Origin: Flavimarina sp. Hel_I_48
GTDB lineage: Bacteria; Bacteroidota; Bacteroidia; Flavobacteriales; Flavobacteriaceae
Reading direction: 5' to 3'
NCBI RefSeq assembly: GCF_000733945.1
Contig: NZ_JPOL01000002.1
Location: 10,001-74,000, forward strand
Length of the DNA stretch: 64,000 nt
Position 1 is the first letter of the stretch; each line of letters opens with the position of its first letter. The notes under the pieces are model-generated. The model was not told where the DNA came from, searched no databases, and saw only the letters and a list, made by a program, of their open reading frames with translations. Positions 58,501 to 64,000 of the stretch are shown here, piece by piece. The translations under genes and the position numbers were made by a program.

Positions 58501-58655
58501 TTATCAGATGCTGAAACAACTATACCGGTGATAGTTTTGTCCACCTGGGCTTTAGCACTCAAAAATGGAACTAAAACGATTGCGTAAAGAATAATGTTAT
58601 TTTTAAACAAATGTCTAAACACGCTCATGTAAGCTAAGAGTTGGTTTTGCGTCAT
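55563..58655 (-). CDS. SusC/RagA-family TonB-dependent transporter
   Basis: This 1030-residue outer-membrane protein has a signal peptide, a carboxypeptidase-regulatory-like domain (ITGIVVSASDKTPIPGVNVLIKGTTEGTVTDFDGNF), a plug domain (VVGYGTQKRADVTGAVTSV ... YVVDGVPVG ... SAGAIYGSRAANGVIIITTKKGK) and a 22-strand-type barrel ending with YPRPRTIMMGVDFSF. It imports oligosaccharides with energy from TonB. The start may be Met1 (58655) or Met10 (58628). A perfect 19-bp palindrome and an AraR-type site lie just upstream. Confidence 0.97.
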   Translation of the reverse strand: MTQNQLLAYMSVFRHLFKNNIILYAIVLVPFLSAKAQVDKTITGIVVSASDKTPIPGVNVLIKGTTEGTVTDFDGNFTIEAGDNDILILSYIGFKTKEFPVDGKSNLDIALDEEASSLEEVIVVGYGTQKRADVTGAVTSVEAEEMTKVSNSDVSQLLQGRAAGVTVVADGQPGAAANVKIRGVATFGNNQPLYVVDGVPVGTSIRDFNPNDIESIQILKDASAGAIYGSRAANGVIIITTKKGKKNTPLLIRYSGYYGIDEVAQRIPVLGREDYQMISNEKRLNAGQPLIDGNDPNSPLYVNNINTNWQKVGLKAGSRQNHNFNFSGGGENITYNASADYFKNEGVFVGNGPDYERYSGRVNLVIEKGIFKMSPSLYYTHSFENSLTFRSDVLTGGRPPLINDLVTAIPTLGIYDENNEGGYAGTSSQIHQEIVLNVPGINSLFTNTVEVDRTFAIINPELKLLDKDGHKLTYKLNLSYDKTHVRRFSFVPEFEMGYFFGSGRSLLDDDSDIFTVELVENTLNYSKEFGKHGVELLLGQTYQKNSTVNRGAHSENLPKPYKPVLSNGINQTVTGAEFYSTLASYFGRLNYNFDDRYLLTATVRRDGSSRFSPENQYGTFPSLALGWRLSNEDFFNIPKEVVNQLKLRASYGELGNQNIGDYLYLANINRNVPYNFNGSKVIGGLQTSLVDPSIKWETTASLNIGLDASLFNNSFDLSVEYYNKKTEDVLVGVPVAGSTGSVNQAFLRNAGELRNSGFDVEATYHYTKGEDFSFDLSANASTIKNEVLALGGNNEPINGAGSRTQVGREIGEHFGFVYEGIFQSADEVSNSPFQTVATAPGDVKFSDLNGDDVINADDRTFIGSATPSVTYGLNFSSRYKNFDFTLFASGAAGYYINSRLYRSLMISTGYINGHEDLLNRWTPDNNNTNIARVIADDPNSNARDSNRPGWLQKGDYLRLNTISLGYTLPQNFYKNFLQSARIYATLQNVYTFQAYKGFNPDFNSGVFEPGFDNGTYPRPRTIMMGVDFSF

Positions 58656-58676
58656 ATCGTTTGTATTTAATTTTAT

Positions 58677-58695
58677 AAGTGTATTTTTTACATTT
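58677..58695. promoter_or_regulatory. AraR-type operator in front of susC
   Basis: AAGTGTA-TTTTT-TACATTT differs by one base from the araB operator (45805-45823, read on the other strand). It lies 21 nt upstream of the susC start and within the divergent susC/regulator region. Identical spacing in two unlinked places argues that it is a true regulator site. Confidence 0.75.
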
Positions 58696-58705
58696 CAAAT
58701 GTAAA
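58687..58705. promoter_or_regulatory. second overlapping palindrome in the susC/regulator region
   Basis: TTTACATTT-C-AAATGTAAA is a perfect 19-bp palindrome with 9-bp arms and shares its left arm with the AraR-type site just before it. The region therefore has three half-sites of the type TACATTT. Autoregulation of the divergent regulator gene is an inference. Confidence 0.6.
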
Positions 58706-58866
58706 GAAAAAATCTGTGATATAAAATTTAAATTTGAGAATTTTGAATTAAATATCCTATTCTGTTGTCAATAATGTAGTTTCTAACATCCATTTTATTA
58801 ATATTGACGAACGAAGCTATGTTCGAATTTGTATAATCCATATATTAGCCTTTTATTTTACCCCAT

Positions 58867-59556
58867 ATGCTCAATAATTATAGTTCTGAAGATAAAATTC
58901 TCCTTGCCGTTGATTGTATAATATTTGGTTTTGATGAGAATGAGCTTAAAATACTGCTCATAAAGCGCGATTTTGAGCCTGAAAAGGGAAAATTATCGTT
59001 AATAGGCGGATTTTTAAAACGTTCTGAAAACCTGGATGATGCGGCCAATAGAATACTTTTGACCCTGACTGGAATCCAAAATATTTATATGGAGCAGCTC
59101 TACACTTTTAGTAAAGTGGACCGTGACCCTGGAGAACGCACCCTCTCCACCTCCTACTACGCTTTAATCAACATTAAAGAACACAATGAAGATCTCAACC
59201 AGCAGTTTTCTGCGCAGTGGTACGGTATAGATGAGGCACCTGCTTTAATTTTTGATCACGGGGAAATGGTAGATAAGGCAATTAAAAGATTACGCCGCAG
59301 GGCTATATCAAAACCCATAGGCTTTGAACTGCTACCCGAAAAATTCACGATGAAGCAGCTGCAAAAACTTTATGAAGCTATTTTAGCCGAAAAACAGGAC
59401 AAGCGTAATTTCATTAATAAGATCAACAGTTTAAAAGTCCTTATAAAACTTGATGAAAAAGATATGACCTCTTCCAGAAAAGGCTCGTATCTCTACCAGT
59501 TTGATAAAGAGAAATACGATGACAAGGTGCGTAATGGCTTCACCTTTAAGATCTAA
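58867..59556 (+). CDS. araR: Nudix-family transcriptional regulator of arabinose genes (AraR-type)
   Basis: This 229-residue protein has an N-terminal Nudix-like domain (residues 10-140) and a C-terminal winged helix (LLPEKFTMKQLQKLYEAILAEKQDKRNFINKI). The Nudix box reads G48-x5-E54-x7-R62 and then ILLTLTGI, so the metal-binding glutamates are gone and the domain should sense a ligand, not hydrolyse. This design is known from NrtR and from AraR of Bacteroides. It is divergent from susC and next to TGTA-N5-TACATTT operators, so it very likely controls the arabinan/arabinose genes. Its stop overlaps the stop of the convergent histidine kinase gene by 4 nt. Confidence 0.9.
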   Translation: MLNNYSSEDKILLAVDCIIFGFDENELKILLIKRDFEPEKGKLSLIGGFLKRSENLDDAANRILLTLTGIQNIYMEQLYTFSKVDRDPGERTLSTSYYALINIKEHNEDLNQQFSAQWYGIDEAPALIFDHGEMVDKAIKRLRRRAISKPIGFELLPEKFTMKQLQKLYEAILAEKQDKRNFINKINSLKVLIKLDEKDMTSSRKGSYLYQFDKEKYDDKVRNGFTFKI

Positions 59557-60896
59557 AAAGTCAGGGTAATTAAACTTCCCTTGCCAAGCACACTGCTTAC
59601 CTGAATTTTACCCTGATGTAAAGTCATAATCTGCTTGGAAAGGCTCAACCCTACGCCACTACCGGTTTTTTTAGTACTGAAAAAAGGTATAAAAATACTA
59701 TCTAATATATCTTCGGGAATTCCATGACCGTTATCAGCAACCTGAATGATATTTTCCCCGCGCATATTCCGTTTTGCGGAAACCATAACTTCTCCTTTTT
59801 CTACAGAAGTACATGCTTCGATTGCATTTAAGATCAAATTAATCAGTACCTGCTCAATAAGGTAACTGTCAATTTGAAGCTCCATTTGTTCATTTTCAAC
59901 AGAAAACAGCAACTTTATATTCTTTTTGGATAGAGAGGGCTGCATTAAATCCCCTAAACTTTTAAAAAGCTCCACTGCGGTGACATTGCTCACATTAATT
60001 TGTGTGACCTTATTGAGACTTCTATAGGTTCTGGCAAATTTCATCAGGCCTTCACTTCGCTTTTTTATACTTAAAATGCCGTCGTACATATCCTCCAGAT
60101 TAAGTGGATCTGCTAAAGGATTGTCCAAACTTGACTCAAGTTGTTTTTGTAATGTTTCGGCAAGTGATGAAATGGGTGCGATTGAATTCATGATCTCATG
60201 CGTCATCACACTGAGTAACTTTTTCCAGGCTTCTGCTTCATTTTCATCTAGCGTACGTTCTATATTTTGAAGGACGATCAATTTATAGGAACCCTCCTCT
60301 AGTGTGAATACGGTATCTGATAACAATACTTTTAGTCGTTCGTTGTTCATCTCAAGATTTACCGTATTCGCGTTAGAATGGTAATTTTCAAAAAGTTCAG
60401 CGTAAACTTGCGGTCGGCGTTTTTCTAAGAATTTGATGTTCTTAAAGGAAGGGAAATCCAGGGTATTTAGAAAAGACTCGTTCGCCCACAACACATCACC
60501 TGTGTTCACATTGTAGGCAATTATACCCACATCAACCATTTCCAGGATTTTCTGTAAATACATAAATTGCATTTGCCGCTCACTGTTCATATCGCGAATG
60601 GTCCTATTGACCAGATTGAAACCGCCATTGAGTTTCCTCAGGTCCATAGGGCCGCGCTCTTCGACAAAAAAACGGGAAAAATCACGATATTTCACGGCCT
60701 CGAAGAAATCATCAACTGCTAAAAACCGTCTAGTGATAAATTGGTAGAGATTGAAGGCTGTAATTATTGCCAATAATGAGCCTGAAATGCTTGCGTATAG
60801 GTTTACTTCTAAAATCCCATAACACAATAAGAACAAAAATGCCGAAAGAACAAAAATGCGCAACCCTATTGAAAAAAAATAACTTTTATAGATCAT
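59553..60896 (-). CDS. sensor histidine kinase (NtrY-like)
   Basis: From ATG 60896 (MIYKSYFFSIGLRIF) the protein has 447 residues; the frame upstream runs into the regulator gene. Two membrane helices at the N terminus (about residues 12-55) are followed by a PAS-like region (LEMVDVGIIAYNVNTGDVLWANESFLNTL), the H-box LLSVMTHEIMNSIAPISSLAE with phospho-accepting His233, and the ATPase domain with NLILNAIEAC, QVADNGHGIPEDI and GSGVGLSLSKQIM. It should phosphorylate the overlapping NtrC-like partner. The signal is unknown. Confidence 0.93.
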   Translation of the reverse strand: MIYKSYFFSIGLRIFVLSAFLFLLCYGILEVNLYASISGSLLAIITAFNLYQFITRRFLAVDDFFEAVKYRDFSRFFVEERGPMDLRKLNGGFNLVNRTIRDMNSERQMQFMYLQKILEMVDVGIIAYNVNTGDVLWANESFLNTLDFPSFKNIKFLEKRRPQVYAELFENYHSNANTVNLEMNNERLKVLLSDTVFTLEEGSYKLIVLQNIERTLDENEAEAWKKLLSVMTHEIMNSIAPISSLAETLQKQLESSLDNPLADPLNLEDMYDGILSIKKRSEGLMKFARTYRSLNKVTQINVSNVTAVELFKSLGDLMQPSLSKKNIKLLFSVENEQMELQIDSYLIEQVLINLILNAIEACTSVEKGEVMVSAKRNMRGENIIQVADNGHGIPEDILDSIFIPFFSTKKTGSGVGLSLSKQIMTLHQGKIQVSSVLGKGSLITLTF

Positions 60897-62229
60897 GCTT
60901 TTCAAGTCTTCTGTAAAGTGCTGCCCGTGTAATACCAAGTTCGCGCGCAGATTTTGAAATATTACCGCTATTTTTTTCAATAACTTTTAAAATGGTGTTT
61001 TTTTCTAAAACTTCCAGGTTGGTTTCCCTAACCGCGATATCTTCCACTTGAGATTCTATTGATGAAAATACCAGGTCATTTTCTAACAATTCATCAGTTT
61101 CACTCATAATAACGGCACGTTCAAGCGCATACTGAAGTTCGCGCACATTGCCTGGAAATGTATGTGATTTTAGTTTTTTTACAAATCCAGCATCCATTTT
61201 TATGGGGGTTTTGCCATATTTTTCGGAATAAATGGCAATAAAATGATTGGCGAGCTGTAGGATGTCATTTTCCCTTTCCCGTAAGGGAGGCATTACAATA
61301 TCTACGGTATTGATGCGGTAAATAAGATCTTTTCTAAATTTAGATTCATCGGCCAGTTCGCTCACCCCTGTATTTGTGGCGCAGATTAAACGTATATCTA
61401 CAGGAATGGGCGTATTTGATCCCAATGGTGTCACTTCCCTATTTTGAAGTACAGTAAGTAATCTGGCCTGTTGCCTCAAGGTAATATTTCCTATTTCATC
61501 CAGAAAAAGTGTACCTCCATGAGCTGCTTCAAAGCGTCCTTTACGGTCTTCGCGAGCATCAGTAAATGCTCCTTTTTTATAACCAAAGAGTTCACTTTCA
61601 AACAAGGTTGAGGTCAAGGCGCCCACATCTACTTTTACGAAAGGCTTATTCCTTCGCTGGGAATGTTTGTGAATTGCCTGGGCGATTAGATCTTTACCGG
61701 TGCCGTTTTCCCCAAGAATCAAAAGGTTTGCGTCTGTGGGGGCCACTTTTTTTAGTTTTGTAAATACATGCTGCATCGCCTGACTTTCGCCTAAAATCGC
61801 CTCTTTTTCTCCAACCGATATTTTCTCTTTCTTATCCTTTTTCTTTTTCTCTACAAGTTCCTGGACGGCTTGTATGATCTTTTCATTTTTCCAGGGTTTT
61901 ACGATAAAATCCGAAGCCCCTTCTTTTAGCGAGCGTATGGCGAGATCTATATCTCCATAAGCGGTTATAAGGATAACATCAAGTTGTGCCTGTATCAGTT
62001 TGATTTTTTTAAGCCAAAATATTCCTTCATTACCTGTATTCACCACCGCATTAAAATTCATGTCTAAAATTATAAGATCAAAAACATGCGCTTTTAAAAG
62101 GCTGTCCAGTGCGTCTGGACTTTTTGCCACCACCACTTCTTTCACCAGCGGTTTAAAAAGAAGCCGCAAAGCTGTAAGTATATCAGCATCATCATCAATT
62201 ATAAGAAGGCTGGTATTTTTTAAGAGCAT
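60886..62229 (-). CDS. sigma-54-dependent response regulator (NtrC family)
   Basis: This 447-residue protein has a receiver domain (phospho-accepting Asp56 in DLIILDMNFNA), a sigma-54 AAA+ domain with Walker A GENGTGKD, the sigma-54 contact motif GYKKGAFTDA, Walker B TLFLDEIG and the arginine-finger region, and a C-terminal Fis-type helix-turn-helix (GNISKSARELGITRAALYRRL). It activates transcription by sigma-54 RNA polymerase. It overlaps the sensor kinase gene by 11 nt and is divergent from an efflux adaptor gene, its likely target or that of the same operon. Confidence 0.95.
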   Translation of the reverse strand: MLLKNTSLLIIDDDADILTALRLLFKPLVKEVVVAKSPDALDSLLKAHVFDLIILDMNFNAVVNTGNEGIFWLKKIKLIQAQLDVILITAYGDIDLAIRSLKEGASDFIVKPWKNEKIIQAVQELVEKKKKDKKEKISVGEKEAILGESQAMQHVFTKLKKVAPTDANLLILGENGTGKDLIAQAIHKHSQRRNKPFVKVDVGALTSTLFESELFGYKKGAFTDAREDRKGRFEAAHGGTLFLDEIGNITLRQQARLLTVLQNREVTPLGSNTPIPVDIRLICATNTGVSELADESKFRKDLIYRINTVDIVMPPLRERENDILQLANHFIAIYSEKYGKTPIKMDAGFVKKLKSHTFPGNVRELQYALERAVIMSETDELLENDLVFSSIESQVEDIAVRETNLEVLEKNTILKVIEKNSGNISKSARELGITRAALYRRLEKHDL

Positions 62230-62628
62230 AAGCGGTTTATTGAATTTAGAGATGTTTAAAATTAGTGTTTTAAAGGTTTTAAACCCGTTATATGCAGCAA
62301 TATCAAGAATACGGTTACTAAAACTTCAATTTTATCAAGTTGTTTTTATTGAAATGAAAACTTCCCAGTTTGTAGCATCTACTGCTCTACGAGGAAAACT
62401 TCTTTTCTCAATACTACCGTCACCAGCTACAATTTTAAACAATTCTATTTACGGAAATCAATATTATCCTTCTGAAATTCAAAATAGTATAATTTGTACC
62501 ACCAGCGCACACCATCTGTTCAAAATCGGACACTTTATCCTAACATTTACTTTATTAATAACTGAAAATGAACACATTAACTTTTTGGCATTAATTTCTC
62601 TCTATACTTTTGAAATCTAATACATCCT
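62230..62628. other. divergent intergenic region, response regulator / efflux adaptor
   Basis: This 399-nt region separates the two-component genes from the efflux adaptor. No convincing GG-N10-GC sigma-54 site was seen; a TTGGCA at 62586 lacks the -12 GC. No ORF or RNA gene is visible. The only promoter I can support is the one close to the adaptor start, listed separately. Confidence 0.45.
62584..62612 (+). promoter_or_regulatory. promoter of the efflux adaptor gene
   Basis: TTTG (62584-62587), a 17-nt spacer and TACTTTTG (62605-62612) fit the housekeeping -33/-7 pattern, although the spacer is at the short end. The start codon is 16 nt further on. Confidence 0.5.
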
Positions 62629-63882
62629 ATGGACATTCCTTTAAAAAAGAAACGCTTTACCACTTCAAGAATCCTGCTCATCGCCGGTGGCGTAACGCTT
62701 GTAGGCCTAGTTGTTTTTGTACTCCTCTCCTCTACCGGAAATTCTAAATTAAATGTAGAAACAGAAAGAATTAGCCTAAATACCGTCAAAAATGGCGTTT
62801 TTCAGGAGAATATTCCCGTAAATGGGGTGGTTTTACCTATTACTACTATTTATCTAGATGCTTTGGAAGGCGGCCGCGTGGAAGAAAAATTTGTAGAAGA
62901 TGGTGCTATCCTGAAAAAAGGGGATTCTATTCTACGACTTTCCAACACAGATTTAGAACTCAGCTTAGTAAATCAGGAAACATCCGTATATAATCTGTTG
63001 ACTCAAATGCAGATTCAGAAAACAGCGGCGCGGCAAAATACGATTAACAAACTCAACCAGATGACTGATGTTGAAAACCAGCTTATCGAGTCTGAAAGGA
63101 TTTATGAAATGAATAAAAAACTCTATGATAAGGGTGTAGTTGCTGGTCAGGAATATGAGAAATCAAAAAATGATTACAATTATCAAAAAGAACGCATGAA
63201 GCTCACCCAGCAAATACTCAATCAGGATTCAATCGCCGTAAACCAGGAACAGAACCAGTCCCAACGCTCCTACGCACAGACCCAGAGCGCTCTCGAACTT
63301 ATGCGTAAAAAAGTAGAAGACCTTGTTGTCAAGGCACCCGTAGATGGGCAGCTTACCTCTTTAGAAGCCGAAATAGGCCAAAGCAAAAACAAGGGTGAGC
63401 GCCTGGGGCAAATTGATGTGCTTAGTGGTTATAAAGTGCGTGTAGATGTAGATGAGCACTACATCTCCAGAATCTATACCGGCCAGCAGGGTACCTTTAC
63501 CTTTGACGCTAAGGAATATGTACTGGCAATTAAAAAAGTGTACACACAGGTAACTAATGGTCGTTTTCAGGTAGATATGGTTTTTGAAAATGAAGCTCCA
63601 GAAGGTATTCGGCGTGGTCAAACCCTACAGATCAGGGTTGCATTAAGTCAGGAAAAACAAGCGCTCCTGATTCCGAAAGGTGGATTTTTTCAGCAAACTG
63701 GCGGAAACTGGATCTTTAAAGTAAGCGCAGATGGATCAATGGCCTACAAGCAGGATATTCAACTGGGCAGTCAGAACACAGAATATTATGAAGTTATTAG
63801 TGGCCTTGAACCCGGTGATCAGGTCATAACATCAAGCTATGATAATTATGGGGATGTACAGGAACTGGTGCTTCAAAAATAG
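62629..63882 (+). CDS. efflux periplasmic adaptor (HlyD/MacA-like membrane fusion protein)
   Basis: This 417-residue protein has one N-terminal membrane helix (about residues 13-33), a biotinyl-lipoyl-like half (VVLPITTIYLDALEGGRVEEKFVEDGAILKKGDSILRLSN), a coiled-coil hairpin (residues about 110-225, NQMTDVENQLIESERIYEMNKKLYDKGVVAGQEYEKSKNDY), the second lipoyl half (VVKAPVDGQLTSLEAEIGQSKNKGERLGQID) and beta-barrel and membrane-proximal domains to the end. It would connect an inner-membrane ABC or RND pump, probably encoded beyond the window, with an outer-membrane channel. It is divergent from the NtrC-like pair. Confidence 0.92.
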   Translation: MDIPLKKKRFTTSRILLIAGGVTLVGLVVFVLLSSTGNSKLNVETERISLNTVKNGVFQENIPVNGVVLPITTIYLDALEGGRVEEKFVEDGAILKKGDSILRLSNTDLELSLVNQETSVYNLLTQMQIQKTAARQNTINKLNQMTDVENQLIESERIYEMNKKLYDKGVVAGQEYEKSKNDYNYQKERMKLTQQILNQDSIAVNQEQNQSQRSYAQTQSALELMRKKVEDLVVKAPVDGQLTSLEAEIGQSKNKGERLGQIDVLSGYKVRVDVDEHYISRIYTGQQGTFTFDAKEYVLAIKKVYTQVTNGRFQVDMVFENEAPEGIRRGQTLQIRVALSQEKQALLIPKGGFFQQTGGNWIFKVSADGSMAYKQDIQLGSQNTEYYEVISGLEPGDQVITSSYDNYGDVQELVLQK

Positions 63883-63955
63883 AAATTAAGAGAACAGAAA
63901 AGAGAAATAAGACCTAAGATATTCAGAATTCAGGGTTCTAAACAAAATACAATCT

Positions 63956-64000
63956 ACAGAATACAGAATACAGAATACAGAATACAGAATACAGAATACA
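63956..64000. repeat. heptanucleotide tandem repeat (ACAGAAT)n, cut by window end
   Basis: Six perfect copies of ACAGAAT plus three bases of a seventh run from 63956 to the end of the window. The sequence just before (from about 63885) contains degenerate relatives such as ATTCAGAATTCAG. It lies downstream of the efflux adaptor, before whatever gene follows. Confidence 0.9.

Noticed and set aside
62584..62600. Possible sigma-54 promoter starting TTGGCA
   Set aside because: The GG is not followed by GC at the required 10-nt distance.
62000..62620. 206-residue plus-strand frame before the efflux adaptor
   Set aside because: Most of it is antisense to the NtrC-like gene, and the intergenic remainder lacks coding character.

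Overview
The window reads as chromosomal DNA of a member of the Flavobacteriaceae (Bacteroidota). The evidence is a 16S rRNA 3' end of the Bacteroidota type (GGAACACCTCCTTTC), promoters of the -33 TTG / -7 TANNTTTG class instead of TTGACA/TATAAT, starts with no obvious Shine-Dalgarno sequence, a SusC/SusD pair, a type IX secretion sorting domain, and a NusG-like UpxY antiterminator at the head of a polysaccharide locus. I cannot name the genus from sequence alone.

Region by region: (1) 1-3550, minus strand: an rRNA operon in the order 16S, tRNA-Ile(GAT), tRNA-Ala(TGC), 23S (5' part only), with two tandem promoter candidates upstream of 16S. (2) 4037-8398: oxyR (both redox cysteines kept), a 67-residue protein, an AIM24/TIGR00266 protein, a creatininase-family amidohydrolase, a DUF4442 hotdog protein and an orphan 172-residue protein. 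(3) 8834-11973, plus strand: a tight three-gene secreted cassette (T9SS C-terminal-domain protein, Bacteroidota tail-fibre-like protein with an internal repeat, right-handed beta-helix protein). (4) 11981-30560, minus strand: a Wzx/Wzy exopolysaccharide or capsule locus of about 18 kb, led by the UpxY-like antiterminator, then the initiating phosphotransferase, rfbA, rfbC, Wza, Wzc, Wzx flippase, glf, a galactofuranosyltransferase-like GT2 interrupted by a frameshift at an A8 tract, Wzy-like polymerase, further glycosyltransferases, an Alg14/Alg13-like (PssD/PssE) pair, and an MBOAT/SGNH O-acylation pair. (5) 30807-32825: uxuA plus a mannonate/fructuronate SDR, with a palindromic operator candidate. 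(6) 33158-38817: a DUF885 lipoprotein, a large secreted clan GH-A hydrolase and a ZIP-family metal transporter. (7) 38942-59556: an L-arabinan utilisation locus: SusC, SusD, two GH51, two GH43 and GH127 enzymes, then araB, araD, a Na+/sugar symporter, araA and galM, with a divergent Nudix-type regulator of the AraR kind. (8) 59553-64000: an NtrY/NtrC-like two-component pair divergent from an efflux periplasmic adaptor; the window ends inside a heptanucleotide tandem repeat.

How it works together: arabinan or arabinose-rich oligosaccharides would be bound and imported by SusD/SusC, cut by GH43 and GH51 and by GH127 (beta-L-Araf), the arabinose moved inward by the SSS symporter, and processed by AraA, AraB and AraD to D-xylulose 5-phosphate. 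Near-identical TGTA-N5-TACATTT sites in front of susC and of araB tie the outer and inner halves of the pathway to the adjacent Nudix-family regulator. The polysaccharide locus encodes its own polymerisation, flipping, export, tyrosine-kinase control, a galactofuranose branch and probable O-acetylation; it has rfbA and rfbC but no rfbB or rfbD, so dTDP-rhamnose synthesis, if it takes place, needs genes elsewhere.
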